From contig JAMCYV010000027.1 in assembly GCA_023473595.1 (NCBI GenBank), positions 1 through 39,508 on the forward strand: 39,508 bases of DNA, given 5' to 3'. Position numbers and translations under genes: made by a program. The DNA comes from Patescibacteria group bacterium. GTDB taxonomy: Bacteria; Patescibacteriota; CPR2; UBA1875; JAMCYV01. Each line of letters starts with the position of its first letter. The stretch's first letter is position 1. The notes below the pieces were generated by a model, which worked only from the letters and a program-made list of their open reading frames with translations, had not been told where the DNA came from and did not search any database. Shown piece by piece: positions 27,208-37,164 of the stretch.

Positions 27208-27316
27208 AGTATAATTAAGTAAACGAAAAACAATAGGAAAGGAACTCAGATATAAAAGTTTTTATTTTTGATTTATAGTTTTGATTTTTAACTTTTGAAT
27301 TTTGAGTTGACTATGT

Positions 27317-28387
27317 ATGTTAGAGAAATATCCGAAATATAAAGCTGAATATGACGAGATTTTAAAGAAGCTTGGGGATCCAAGCGTGGTTTCTGACGTC
27401 CAAAAACTGAAGGAACTCTCGCAGAAGAAAGTAGAGCTTGGAGAACTGGTGAATCTTTTTGAAGACTTGAAAAAAACTCAAGATCAGATAGAAGATGTTG
27501 AGAAAATTTTAAGGAACGAAAGTGATCCGGAACTTACAGAAATGGCTGAAGAAGAGATCAGGAAGCTTCATGAAAAAAAGGAAAAGACAGCTAAAAAGAT
27601 TGAAGTAGCTCTTCTTCCTAAAGATCCGAATGATGATAAAAATATCATTATGGAAATCCGCCCTGCTGCCGGTGGAGAAGAGTCTTCCCTTTTCGCTGCC
27701 GAACTTTATCGAATGTATGCCCGTTATGCTGAAAATAAAAAGTGGCAGGTAACTATCTTAAACTCCAGCCGATCAGAAACTGGCGGTTTTAAGGAAATTA
27801 TTTTTGAGATTAAAGGTGAAGGCGCTTACAAGGATTTGAAATATGAAAGCGGCGTTCATAGGGTTCAAAGGGTACCGGAAACAGAATCTCAAGGGCGAAT
27901 CCATACTTCGACGGTTACTGTCGCTGTTCTCCCGGAAGCCGAAGAAGTTGAGCTTAAAATCGAGCCCAAAGATATAAGGATAGATGTATTTCGTTCTTCC
28001 GGTCCGGGCGGCCAGAGCGTCAATACTACCGACTCAGCGGTAAGAATCACTCACCTTCCCACCGGCCTTATCGTAAGCTGCCAAGACGGCAAATCCCAGA
28101 TTCAAAATCGCGAAAAAGCGATGATGATCTTAAGATCCAGATTAATTGAACGAGAAGAGGAAGAAAAAAGGAAGAAAGAGAGCGAGACTCGAAAAGGACA
28201 AATCGGCTCGGGCGATCGGTCGGAAAAAATTAGAACTTATAATTTTCCCCAAGACAGAATCACCGACCATAGAATTAATTTTTCGGTCCACAACCTTCCT
28301 AACTTTATGAATGGCAATATCGATTCCCTAGTCAAAAAGCTTCAAGAAATCGATCAAGAAGAGAAACTAAAGAATTTGAAAGCTTAA
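27317..28387 (+). CDS. prfA: Peptide chain release factor 1
   Basis: [29 protein letters not shown]...[26 protein letters not shown] (GGQ). Confidence 0.95.
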   Translation: MLEKYPKYKAEYDEILKKLGDPSVVSDVQKLKELSQKKVELGELVNLFEDLKKTQDQIEDVEKILRNESDPELTEMAEEEIRKLHEKKEKTAKKIEVALLPKDPNDDKNIIMEIRPAAGGEESSLFAAELYRMYARYAENKKWQVTILNSSRSETGGFKEIIFEIKGEGAYKDLKYESGVHRVQRVPETESQGRIHTSTVTVAVLPEAEEVELKIEPKDIRIDVFRSSGPGGQSVNTTDSAVRITHLPTGLIVSCQDGKSQIQNREKAMMILRSRLIEREEEEKRKKESETRKGQIGSGDRSEKIRTYNFPQDRITDHRINFSVHNLPNFMNGNIDSLVKKLQEIDQEEKLKNLKA

Positions 28388-28388
28388 T

Positions 28389-28895
28389 ATGAAAATTTTA
28401 ATAGGTAAAGAAAAAGAAGAAGCATTAAAATATCTTAAAATAGCTTCTAAAGCTAGTAGTAAAGCTTGCTGCTTAAAGACAAAGAAACGGGGAGCGATAA
28501 TCGTCAAAAACGGAAAGGTTCTTGGTAAAGGAGCAAATAGACCTGCAGATAATTATATTTGTAAAAAATGTCTGAGAGATCGAGCAAAAAGTCTAAAGTT
28601 CGGCGAATTTAATACTGAACCTTGTCGTTCTATCCACGCTGAGCAAAGAGCTATTATTGATTCTTATCAGAATGGTTATAAAGATTTATCAGATTCTAAA
28701 ATGTATTTTTGCCAAGTTAAAGAAGGAGAACTTCAAAGCGCATCTGGTTTCTCTTGTACTATCTGTAGCAAACTTATATTAGAGTCAAAGATTAAATCTT
28801 TCATTATGATACTCAACGGTGAAGTAACTGAAGTTAGTGCCAAAGAAATGAATGATAAATCTTTCGAATTGGTCCAAAAGGCAGTTAACTTCTAG
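28389..28895 (+). CDS. Cytidine/deoxycytidylate deaminase-fold protein, divergent
   Basis: SIHAEQRAI (HAE) and GFSCTICSKLILES (CxxC); extra CCLKTKK / CKKC cysteines near the N-terminus. Confidence 0.7.
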   Translation: MKILIGKEKEEALKYLKIASKASSKACCLKTKKRGAIIVKNGKVLGKGANRPADNYICKKCLRDRAKSLKFGEFNTEPCRSIHAEQRAIIDSYQNGYKDLSDSKMYFCQVKEGELQSASGFSCTICSKLILESKIKSFIMILNGEVTEVSAKEMNDKSFELVQKAVNF

Positions 28896-28900
28896 ACTTT

Positions 28901-30106
28901 TTACTTGCTTTCGGCTAGAGCAACTTCTAAAGTCATTTTTTTATTGTTCCTAAAAAAAGTCAGCTTTACTTTATCGCCAACATTGTAATTTAAAAGAAGG
29001 CCGATCAGGGTATGGTTGGAATCGACTGTTTTTCCATCAATTTCGGTAACGATATCCCCCTCTTCTAAGCCCGCTTTAGCCGCCGGGCTTCCGGGAACGA
29101 TAGCGAGCTCGTTTCGGCCGCCGTAAACCAGGACTCCACTTGTTTGTTCTAAATTATTCCTGGAGGCAAATTCCTTAGTGATGGGGATATAACGGATTCC
29201 GATGTATGGCCTCACTACTTTCCCGTTTTCTTGGACGCTGACAATGGCGTTTTTGACCATATTGATTGGAATAGCAAAGCCGATTAGCTGTCCTCCTGAG
29301 TCTATTGCGGTGTTAATCCCAACTACTTGCCCAGCCAAATTAATCAGAGGCCCTCCGGAATTTCCAGGATTGATAGCAGCGTCAGTCTGGATCACATTTT
29401 CCAAAGTCTCGGAATTGGCCGAGTTTTCATCGCCTACCGGCACTGCCCGTCCAATAGCAGAAACGATTCCTGTCGTCACCGTATTTTGATATTGACCGAG
29501 GGCATTTCCTATAGCGATAACCTGCTGGCCTACTTTCAAGTTGCTAGAATCTCCGATATCGACCGGTGTTAAATTTTTAGCATCAATCGTTAGAAAGGCG
29601 ATGTCATTTAAGGGGTCTTTGGCCTTAATTTTCGCTTTATATTCCTTGCCGTCGCTTGTAAAAACAGAATAAGAGGCTTTGTCATCCTGGACGACATGTT
29701 TATTGGTAATAATAAGTCCGTCCCTGGTGACGATAAAACCCGTCCCCGAACTTTTAGATTGTGAGATCTGGCCGAAAAAATCAAGCTGGCTCTGCTCGCT
29801 TGTAATACTGACTACTGAAGGATTGACTTTATTGACTGCATCGATCACAGCTGAACTCTCATTTACTTTTAAATTTTGGGTAATGATTTGGCTGGGAATA
29901 AGAGATTTTAAAGCATCAAACTTGCCATAGAGTTTAAGCCCGGCGATACTCCCTAAAAAACCGAAAAGAAAAGCAAAAAAAGCAACACTTAGAAGAAGTT
30001 TTTTCTCTTTAGTATTTACCAAGCTAGAAAGTAAGTTTTTCTTTACTCTAGTTTCTTTTGAAACCTCAACATCTATTTGTTTTTGTTCCTCTTTTTGTAT
30101 TTCCAT
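28901..30106 (-). CDS. htrA: HtrA/DegP-like trypsin-PDZ serine protease, membrane-anchored
   Basis: GTGFIVTRDGLIITNKHVV, DPLNDIAFL, TDAAINPGNSGGPLINLAGQVVGINTAI, C-terminal PDZ. Start at MEIQKE with a GGAGGAGGGAAA SD. Confidence 0.94.
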   Translation of the reverse strand: MEIQKEEQKQIDVEVSKETRVKKNLLSSLVNTKEKKLLLSVAFFAFLFGFLGSIAGLKLYGKFDALKSLIPSQIITQNLKVNESSAVIDAVNKVNPSVVSITSEQSQLDFFGQISQSKSSGTGFIVTRDGLIITNKHVVQDDKASYSVFTSDGKEYKAKIKAKDPLNDIAFLTIDAKNLTPVDIGDSSNLKVGQQVIAIGNALGQYQNTVTTGIVSAIGRAVPVGDENSANSETLENVIQTDAAINPGNSGGPLINLAGQVVGINTAIDSGGQLIGFAIPINMVKNAIVSVQENGKVVRPYIGIRYIPITKEFASRNNLEQTSGVLVYGGRNELAIVPGSPAAKAGLEEGDIVTEIDGKTVDSNHTLIGLLLNYNVGDKVKLTFFRNNKKMTLEVALAESK

Positions 30107-30117
30107 TTTCCCTCCTC

Positions 30118-30930
30118 CTAATTTACTACCCCCAAAGGCAGCCATTTTGTTGTTACTAAAAGTATCGCAATTATAATTCCAGCAATAGCCACATATTCAG
30201 TTAAAACCTTTTTGGTCAGCGTCCCCATTAGCTTATGTTGGGCCACGCCCCAGAAATTATAATAAAAAATAAGGATAATAATAGCCGTAAGAGGAACTCC
30301 AAGCTCGCCTATTTTTGATTTGGGGTAGTTTACAAGCCAGAAGCTTCCTGCCCAGGCGATTTCCATAATAAGAAAGGAAATAAGATAAATATAAGGCAGG
30401 GTATCCTCGCTCAAAAGCTCATATATAATAAGTAGAAAGTAAGTAATAAGAGCGATAGCTCCGAAGATTATGAGGAGAAAGAAAAACCCCGGAAGCTTAT
30501 AAAACATATAAGCATTTATAATATCAGTCGCCAAAAGGAAAACAATGATTAGAGAGATCATACTGATGATATTTCTCGAAGTTACAAGAACTTCCTCTTT
30601 TTTTTGACGTAGCCTCTTTATGTTAATAATAAAAATGAGATTACTTATGACGTAAAAAAGCAGAATGCCGCCTTGGAGCAAAAAACTTTTAATAGTATTT
30701 AGAAAAAAAATCGAGCCAAGAAAATAAAGAAGCGGCATCGCAAGATAAACGAGATAGCTCTTTAGGTTCTCCCGCTTAACATCTAAAATAAGATAAGAGC
30801 CGACCAAAACTATGACAATATTCACAAGAAAGAAAAGCCAAAAATAAGAATTGAAAATAAAAAGGGCAGATAGAAAAAGAATTTGAGCCCCCAAAAGAAC
30901 AAGTTCTTTATCTTTTATTTTGAATTTCAT
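30118..30930 (-). CDS. Multi-pass membrane protein, unknown function
   Basis: Repeated hydrophobic segments across 270 aa. Confidence 0.7.
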   Translation of the reverse strand: MKFKIKDKELVLLGAQILFLSALFIFNSYFWLFFLVNIVIVLVGSYLILDVKRENLKSYLVYLAMPLLYFLGSIFFLNTIKSFLLQGGILLFYVISNLIFIINIKRLRQKKEEVLVTSRNIISMISLIIVFLLATDIINAYMFYKLPGFFFLLIIFGAIALITYFLLIIYELLSEDTLPYIYLISFLIMEIAWAGSFWLVNYPKSKIGELGVPLTAIIILIFYYNFWGVAQHKLMGTLTKKVLTEYVAIAGIIIAILLVTTKWLPLGVVN

Positions 30931-31003
30931 TTTAAAAAGACTCTTTTAAAGAAGTATTTTAGCGCTTTTTATTAGAGAAAGCAAGCTTAAGCTTAAGTCT
31001 CTT

Positions 31004-32377
31004 TTAATAGGTATCCTCATAATAGTCGTTTCCTAAAACAATCTCAATATCAGCGCTTCCGTCTCCGCTTTTTGTAAGGACCGGGGCATCTAGCTTTTTC
31101 TTTAAGAAATCAAGCGTATAAGATTTCGAACCATTGGAAAGATCATAAATAACCGTTCGAGATTCATATTCTTCTGTTGATGAGGTATTTATTACGTTAT
31201 AATTGCTTTTCTCCAAACTTCTAGAAAATCTATCAGCCAAGCCTTGGATGCTAGTTCCGTTTAATACTGAAATTTTAGCATTTTCTTCCTTGATATAGCT
31301 TTCATAGAAGATATTTTGGACAAATTCTCTGATTTCTTTGTAATTGCCAGAAGTCGGTTTTAAAATAGAAGCGCCTCCATCTGACATTGCCCCGACTAAA
31401 AGTTTGGTATCTTTTTCGTCTATGACTTTGTTAATAACATTCTCTCTCGAAATCCCCTTGCTTAAATTATAAAGTCTCTTTACTTCGCCTAACTGAAAAT
31501 CGGTCTTTATATGATCGCCTAAAATATTGGAGACCTCCAAAATTTTCTGTGGATTAAAAACATTTTCAGTTGATAAGAATTTTTCTTTAATCGCTACAAG
31601 AACTTGCTGCTGCCTTTTAGCCCGATCAAAATCAGAAGTTGTCTTTCGGGAACGAGCATATTTTAAAGCTTCCTCGCCGTTCATATGGTGCATCCCTTTT
31701 TCTATTTGGTAAATCGTCTCCCCATCCCCTTCATCCGGATAATACGGATCGTAGATATCCTCCTCGACATTAATATCAATTCCACCGATGCTGTCTATTA
31801 TCTTTGAAAAGCCGGAAAAATCGACCCTCGCGTAGTAATGAATTGGAATATCTAGAACTTGAGAGACTGTCTCTTTGGCTTTTTCCGGCCCGCTGCCAGG
31901 TTTTTTCTGCTCACCGTCGGCATGAGCTTCGTTAATTTTAGCATAGCCGTAGCCAGGGATATTCACCCACATGTCTCGGGGAATTGAAATCATAGCCACG
32001 TTTTTTTTCTTGGTGTCTAGACTCACCACCATAACAGTATCGGATAAAGTCTCGCCTTCGTGACCCTTGTCGCCGACCCCTAGAAGAAGAATATTGACTC
32101 TCCCGGCGCTTTCGCCCTTAAGCTGCTCGACATCCCCCAGAAGGCTTCCTATAGAGAAGCCTTTATCAAACATCTTGCTTAGAGAGCCGAAAATTTTATA
32201 TCCAAAAACACCTAAAAGTACAAAAATTACCGCTAAAATAGAAAGAATTGTTTTCTTTCTTGACCATTTTCTTACTTTATTTTTTTTGCTAAATTTTAGA
32301 GGTGTCTTTTGGCCGTTTCCGTTCCTACCTAACCCACCAAAACTATCTTTCTCGCTTATTCTAATTTCGCTTCCCAT
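31004..32377 (-). CDS. LytR-CpsA-Psr family protein with LytR C-terminal domain
   Basis: RVNILLLGVGDKGHEGETLSDTVMVVSLDTKKKNVAMISIPRDMWVNIPGYGYAKINEAHADG...INVEEDIYD...HMNGEEALKYARSRKTTSDFDRAKRQQQVLVAI. Confidence 0.94.
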   Translation of the reverse strand: MGSEIRISEKDSFGGLGRNGNGQKTPLKFSKKNKVRKWSRKKTILSILAVIFVLLGVFGYKIFGSLSKMFDKGFSIGSLLGDVEQLKGESAGRVNILLLGVGDKGHEGETLSDTVMVVSLDTKKKNVAMISIPRDMWVNIPGYGYAKINEAHADGEQKKPGSGPEKAKETVSQVLDIPIHYYARVDFSGFSKIIDSIGGIDINVEEDIYDPYYPDEGDGETIYQIEKGMHHMNGEEALKYARSRKTTSDFDRAKRQQQVLVAIKEKFLSTENVFNPQKILEVSNILGDHIKTDFQLGEVKRLYNLSKGISRENVINKVIDEKDTKLLVGAMSDGGASILKPTSGNYKEIREFVQNIFYESYIKEENAKISVLNGTSIQGLADRFSRSLEKSNYNVINTSSTEEYESRTVIYDLSNGSKSYTLDFLKKKLDAPVLTKSGDGSADIEIVLGNDYYEDTY

Positions 32378-32429
32378 TTATTCTTACTATCACTTTATAC
32401 TTAACAAAACTATTATATACAAAAATCCG

Positions 32430-32458
32430 TTGCAAGCCAATATTAAATCTGTCATAAT
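32430..32458 (+). promoter_or_regulatory. Sigma70-like promoter for lepB, close to the start codon
   Basis: TTGCAA-17 nt-CATAAT, ATG 6 nt after the -10 box, no SD. Confidence 0.65.
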
Positions 32459-32464
32459 ACTTTC

Positions 32465-33115
32465 ATGCGTGAAAAAATTGTAGAAGAAGAGAAGAAAACC
32501 AGTAAAAATGAATATTTATCTTTCTTTCTAGAAACGTTGAAAACCATCGCTTTTATCGCAGTAGCCTTTGTTTTCGTAAGATATTATCTTGTCCAGCCAT
32601 TTCTAGTAGTCGGCACCAGCATGGAGCCTAGCTTTCACGATGGCGAATATATCCTCGTAAATGAGATAAGCTATCATTTCTTTGTTCCCAAAAGAGGCGA
32701 AGTCGTCATTTTTAAGCATCCTGACAAAGAGTGCACAGAGAGCGTTGAAAACAGCTATATAAATAGAATCTTCCTCCAAGGACCTTGCAAAAACTATATA
32801 AAAAGAGTAGTTGGTCTTCCTGGAGAGACAGTAGAAATTAAAGACGGTGCCATTACAGTTTATAACGATAAAAACCCTTCTGGCGAGAAATTATCTGAAA
32901 ATTATACTGCCGATATTAAGCTTTTTGGCAACCAAAAAGTGACTTTAGAAAAAGACGAATACTATGTAGTCGGAGATAACCGCCTACCGAACGGGTCTTC
33001 TGATTCTCGCGAATGGGGACCACTGAAAAGAGAATTTATCACCGGCAAAGCCGCCCTCGTAGTCTTGCCTTTACAAAACTTAGGCTTAGTCCGAGCCCCT
33101 AGTTATAGCAATTAA
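32465..33115 (+). CDS. lepB: Signal peptidase I
   Basis: QPFLVVGTSMEPSFHDGEYILVNEISY, NYIKRVVGLPGETVEIKDG, YYVVGDNRLPNGSSDSREWGPLKR. Confidence 0.95.
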   Translation: MREKIVEEEKKTSKNEYLSFFLETLKTIAFIAVAFVFVRYYLVQPFLVVGTSMEPSFHDGEYILVNEISYHFFVPKRGEVVIFKHPDKECTESVENSYINRIFLQGPCKNYIKRVVGLPGETVEIKDGAITVYNDKNPSGEKLSENYTADIKLFGNQKVTLEKDEYYVVGDNRLPNGSSDSREWGPLKREFITGKAALVVLPLQNLGLVRAPSYSN

Positions 33116-33819
33116 TTTGAACTATTTTTCAAATTTAGATAATTTCTGATATACTCAAATTCTTTGTGAATATCTCGAGGAGAGTCTAATCCACTTTCAA
33201 TAATAATCGGCAAATTTAGGTCAGGGATAAAATCCATAAAATAAGCCTGCTTTGTTTGAAAAAGTGGCTCATGGAAGGTATCAAACCCACTTAAATGAAT
33301 TTCGTTTATCCTATCTTTAAAGCCATTAACTAAGTCGTTACCTAACTTCATTGTTTGATCATTAGTATAGGCATGGTTAATGTCAAAGACCATAGGAACA
33401 TTAAACTCTTGAAAAAGGTTTTTTAACCCAATAATATCTTTGCAAGAATTTTTACGATTATCCATGTTTTCTACTGCAAAAGGGAGCTCAAATCTCTTCA
33501 AAAAACTATAATCCTTAAATTCATCTGGATGTAAAACAACGCTATCAAACTTTATTGTTTTGTATTTTTCTTCAATAGCTTGAAGCATTTGGATGTATTC
33601 TTCTTCATTCTCTCCTCTATAAATTGGAGCATGGAGAGCAATATATTTAAATCCTTCAACATCTTGCTGTCTCAATTTTTTAAAATTTTCTAAATCAGAA
33701 GAATCATGAAACATTAGTTCGATTGCATTACAACCAACTTTTCTAAAAATATCTATAGTATGAGGATCAAGCGAGTTATGAGTTTTATATAAACAGCCGG
33801 TAGAAAAACCAAGTACCAT
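33112..33819 (-). CDS. TIM-barrel sugar isomerase/AP endonuclease 2-like protein
   Basis: GFSTGCLYK...IELMFHD...YIALHAPIY...VVLHPDE...VENMDNR...MVFDINHAYT...EIHLSG: xylose isomerase-like barrel pattern. Start at MVLGF. Confidence 0.65.
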   Translation of the reverse strand: MVLGFSTGCLYKTHNSLDPHTIDIFRKVGCNAIELMFHDSSDLENFKKLRQQDVEGFKYIALHAPIYRGENEEEYIQMLQAIEEKYKTIKFDSVVLHPDEFKDYSFLKRFELPFAVENMDNRKNSCKDIIGLKNLFQEFNVPMVFDINHAYTNDQTMKLGNDLVNGFKDRINEIHLSGFDTFHEPLFQTKQAYFMDFIPDLNLPIIIESGLDSPRDIHKEFEYIRNYLNLKNSSN

Positions 33820-33820
33820 A

Positions 33821-34678
33821 TTAGCCAATAAGCTTTTTATAGATTCTCTCCAACTCTTCATCGCTATAGTATTCAATTTGGATTTTGCCTCCGGCGCCTT
33901 TTCTTTGAATCGTAACTTTAGTGCCGAAAAATTCGCTTAATTTTTGAATCAAACTCTTTATCTCTAAATTATCTTCTTCTTTTAACATTGTAATAGGGCC
34001 TTTTTTAACCCTAGCTTCAGCCTGCCTGACATTCAAGCTGCCGGAAATTATCGAATTATATAAAGCTAATTGCTGTTCCAAAGTTGGAAGAGCTAGAATC
34101 GCTCTAGCATGTCCTTCAGTGATTTTTCCCTCTCTAAGTCCCCTTTTTACTTCAACCGGAAGAGATAAAAGACGCATTGTGTTTGCCACAGTGCTCCTGG
34201 CTTTCCCGACTTTTCTTGCCACTTCTTCTTGGGTTAGGGAGAATGCATCCAAAAGTTTTTTGTAAGCTGTCGCTTCTTCCAATGGATTTAAATCCGCCCT
34301 CTGGATATTCTCAATTAAAGCGATCTCCAACTTTTCAATATCTTTGGTTTCTCTGAAAATTACCGGTACTTCTTTAAGGCCCGCAATTTCAGCCGCCTTG
34401 AGCCTTCTCTCGCCAGCAATTAAAATGAAATCCTCCCCTTCCTTAGTAACAACAAGAGGCTGGATGATGCCGTGAACTTTTATTGAGTTTGCAAGATCTC
34501 TAAGATCTTCGTCTTTAAATTCCCGCCTCGGCTGATGAGGATTAGGCTTTATCTTGAAGATCTCTAATTTATAAAGATCTCCTTTTTGGCCACTCGAATC
34601 ACTATCTGATTTTAAATCATCTTTTAAGGGAATCAAAGAATCCAAACCTCTTCCTAAGCCGATGTTTCTTGCCGACAT
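33821..34678 (-). CDS. parB: Chromosome partitioning protein ParB
   Basis: RGLDSLIPL, IKPNPHQPRREFKDEDLRDLANSIKVHGIIQPLVV, LIAGERRLKAAEIAGL, IENIQRADLNPLEEA. Confidence 0.96.
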   Translation of the reverse strand: MSARNIGLGRGLDSLIPLKDDLKSDSDSSGQKGDLYKLEIFKIKPNPHQPRREFKDEDLRDLANSIKVHGIIQPLVVTKEGEDFILIAGERRLKAAEIAGLKEVPVIFRETKDIEKLEIALIENIQRADLNPLEEATAYKKLLDAFSLTQEEVARKVGKARSTVANTMRLLSLPVEVKRGLREGKITEGHARAILALPTLEQQLALYNSIISGSLNVRQAEARVKKGPITMLKEEDNLEIKSLIQKLSEFFGTKVTIQRKGAGGKIQIEYYSDEELERIYKKLIG

Positions 34679-35430
34679 AAGTCTATTACCTCCTTCGCTA
34701 ATTTCTTATAAGCCGCCGCTCCTTTACTAAGCCAGTCATATTGCATAATCGCTTTGCCATGGCTGGGCGCTTCTGCTAAGCGGATTGAGCGGGGAATGAT
34801 CGCCTCAAAAAGCTTTCCCGGAAAATGTTTTTTAAGTTCTTCTTCGACCTGTTTGGAGAGGATCGTTCTTTTATCATACATCGTTATCACCACTCCTAGA
34901 AGGGATAAATGAGGATTCAAATACGTCTTGATCCTTTGGACAGTATGCAAAAGTTGGCTCAAGCCTTCTAAGGCATAATATTCTGATTGGACAGGGATAA
35001 TAATTTTGTCAGCAGCGACTAATCCGTTTACCGTAAGAAGCCCAAGGCTTGGCGGACAATCAATTAAGATAAAGTCATAGTCCCCTTTTATTTTTTCGAG
35101 AGCCCTCTTAAGTTTTGTCTCTCTGGAAAATTCCTTGACCAGCTCGACTTCCGCTCCCGCGAGGACTACACTTGCTGGAATAATCTCAAGACCCGAAATA
35201 TTAGAATTAATTTTAATGTCTTCAACCGCTTTTTCATTTATTAGAATATCGTAAAGACAGCTCTCGATAGAGGACTTGTCTACTCCAAGCCCGCTTGTGG
35301 AATTCCCTTGCGGATCTAGATCGACAAGTAAAACTTTTTTTCCCGCCTTTGCAATATATGAGGCAAGATTAACAGCCGTAGTTGTCTTTCCGACCCCTCC
35401 TTTTTGATTTACGATTGCAATCGTTGTCAT
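34654..35430 (-). CDS. parA: Chromosome partitioning ATPase ParA/Soj
   Basis: TIAIVNQKGGVGKTTTAVNLASYIAKAGKKVLLVDLDPQGNSTSGLG. Confidence 0.97.
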   Translation of the reverse strand: MTTIAIVNQKGGVGKTTTAVNLASYIAKAGKKVLLVDLDPQGNSTSGLGVDKSSIESCLYDILINEKAVEDIKINSNISGLEIIPASVVLAGAEVELVKEFSRETKLKRALEKIKGDYDFILIDCPPSLGLLTVNGLVAADKIIIPVQSEYYALEGLSQLLHTVQRIKTYLNPHLSLLGVVITMYDKRTILSKQVEEELKKHFPGKLFEAIIPRSIRLAEAPSHGKAIMQYDWLSKGAAAYKKLAKEVIDLCRQETSA

Positions 35431-35442
35431 AATTTAAAAATC

Positions 35443-36693
35443 CTAATTAATTTTAGCATGAATTAGAGAGCCAAGCACTTCTTTTATTACTGCAAGCTCA
35501 TCTCTAATAAGTCTCGGGAGAAGGAAATTTTGCCTAACCTTTTCTCTGCCCAACCTGCCCATTCCTTTGGCGATCTCTTTATTTTCTAGAAGAAAAATGA
35601 GTTTCTCAGCGCATTCCTGGGTGGAACTAACAAGGTAGCCGTTTACACCATCCTCGATTTGCAAAGGAATGCCGCCCACATTTCCGGCTATTACCGGCGT
35701 CCCTTTCCAAAGGGCCTCGGAAACGGTGAGGCCGAAGCCTTCCCTTAGAGATTTTTGAATAACAACGTCAGAAATGGTCTGAAGAGCGTTTATTTCCAAG
35801 CCTTCTTGATTGTACATAACGATAATATCTTTGTCGTTTTCAACCGCTTTCTCAAATTGCTTATAAATTCGAAGTGCTTCCGGATCATCATCGGCAACGT
35901 TTCCTGCATAAACAAGCCGCAAATTAGGAATTCTCTTTTTGGCGATTTTATAGGCTTCAACAACTCCCAGAGGATCTTTCCAAGGATCAAAACGAGAGAC
36001 TTGAGAAACAATTGGTCTTTTTGTATTTATTTTAAAGCTTCTTAATTTACTTTCTGCTTGGGCACGGTCTAATTTTACATTTTTCTTGCTCAAAGGATCG
36101 ATTGCAGGCGGAATAATAAAAATTTTTTTCTTAAGGCTCTTAAAGACATATTGTTCGGCTGAAAAAATATAAGCGTCATAAAGATCGATAAATTTTTTAA
36201 AGTAATTTAAAACTTTTTCATTTGGGGAAGTGGTATCTATATGACATCGCCAGACAAACTTGGTTTTCCCTTTCTTTAAGTAAGCTATCATTTTGGCCGG
36301 CTGAGGATCATGGACGACTACTAAGTCATAAAGAGAAGGATCAAACTCTGAAGCTAGATTTTGGTTGCAATACTCATAGTAGCGCCATTCATCCTCGGTA
36401 AATTCTTGATCGCCGCCCTGAAGAGCATTGTGAATTTTTTTAGTAACATTGAAAAATTCTTCTCCTTCATTTATAACAGCCCAAGTAAAATCAAGACCCA
36501 AGCTTTTTAAAAGGGGGATCTCTTGCCTTAAAATTTCGGCGACTCCTCCGCCATAAGCAGTAGCATTAACATGGCAGATCCTTATGCCTTTTAGCTCGTC
36601 CGCTAGTTTTCCAATCTCTTCATAAATTTTAGAGTCGATAACATGCCTGTAATTTTCTAATGAGACGGTTTTCCGAGTTCTAACGTTAATCAT
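35443..36693 (-). CDS. GT4 glycosyltransferase, TreT (trehalose glycosyltransferring synthase)-like
   Basis: HVNATAYGGGVAEILRQEIPLLKSLGLDFTWAVI...VWRCHIDTTSPN...QVSRFDPWKDPLGVVEAYK...SLREGFGLTVSEALWKGTPVIAGNVGGIPLQI. Confidence 0.85.
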   Translation of the reverse strand: MINVRTRKTVSLENYRHVIDSKIYEEIGKLADELKGIRICHVNATAYGGGVAEILRQEIPLLKSLGLDFTWAVINEGEEFFNVTKKIHNALQGGDQEFTEDEWRYYEYCNQNLASEFDPSLYDLVVVHDPQPAKMIAYLKKGKTKFVWRCHIDTTSPNEKVLNYFKKFIDLYDAYIFSAEQYVFKSLKKKIFIIPPAIDPLSKKNVKLDRAQAESKLRSFKINTKRPIVSQVSRFDPWKDPLGVVEAYKIAKKRIPNLRLVYAGNVADDDPEALRIYKQFEKAVENDKDIIVMYNQEGLEINALQTISDVVIQKSLREGFGLTVSEALWKGTPVIAGNVGGIPLQIEDGVNGYLVSSTQECAEKLIFLLENKEIAKGMGRLGREKVRQNFLLPRLIRDELAVIKEVLGSLIHAKIN

Positions 36694-36715
36694 AAGAATA
36701 TTATAGTAAAAAGCA

Positions 36716-36744
36716 TTTACAAAAATAAGAAGAAAAGTTAAAAT
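36716..36744 (+). promoter_or_regulatory. Promoter for the orphan gene pair
   Basis: TTTACA-17 nt-TAAAAT. Confidence 0.6.
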
Positions 36745-36785
36745 GGCTTCAAAACTATTCCTCTTAGAAAGGAGGCACCTTTAAA

Positions 36786-37145
36786 ATGAATCTCTACAAA
36801 AAGGCTCTAGAAACCTTTCACAGAATGCAATACAGAGCATTTGACATCTGGTGGTATGAGAGCTTAGTCATTACCATGTTCCCCTATACCGTTTATTGTT
36901 GGGACCAGATGTCAGATGGATCAAAGCGCTATGATATTAAAGCAGATGGTGGGGCTCTACGCAGATTCTTCAGCCAACAAAAACTAGAGTCAGGTACAGT
37001 CATCTATATCCTCTGTCCGGCTCTAGGTGCCGACACAAGTTACCATTATCTAGCTGTCACAGAAAACGTCTTCCGCGAGGAAATGGACCGTTTTTGTAAG
37101 GAAACGGGGGTAGCTAGCCCTATACTTGACCCGGCAAACGCATAA
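36786..37145 (+). CDS. Hypothetical protein (119 aa), no recognised family
   Basis: SD aaaggaggc before the ATG; promoter upstream. Confidence 0.75.
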   Translation: MNLYKKALETFHRMQYRAFDIWWYESLVITMFPYTVYCWDQMSDGSKRYDIKADGGALRRFFSQQKLESGTVIYILCPALGADTSYHYLAVTENVFREEMDRFCKETGVASPILDPANA

Positions 37146-37164
37146 CGATTAGGGAGGGTTATAC

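Noticed and set aside
33821-35430. parS site next to parAB
   Set aside because: No TGTTTCACGTGAAACA-like palindrome was seen near parAB; a motif scan of the whole genome is needed.
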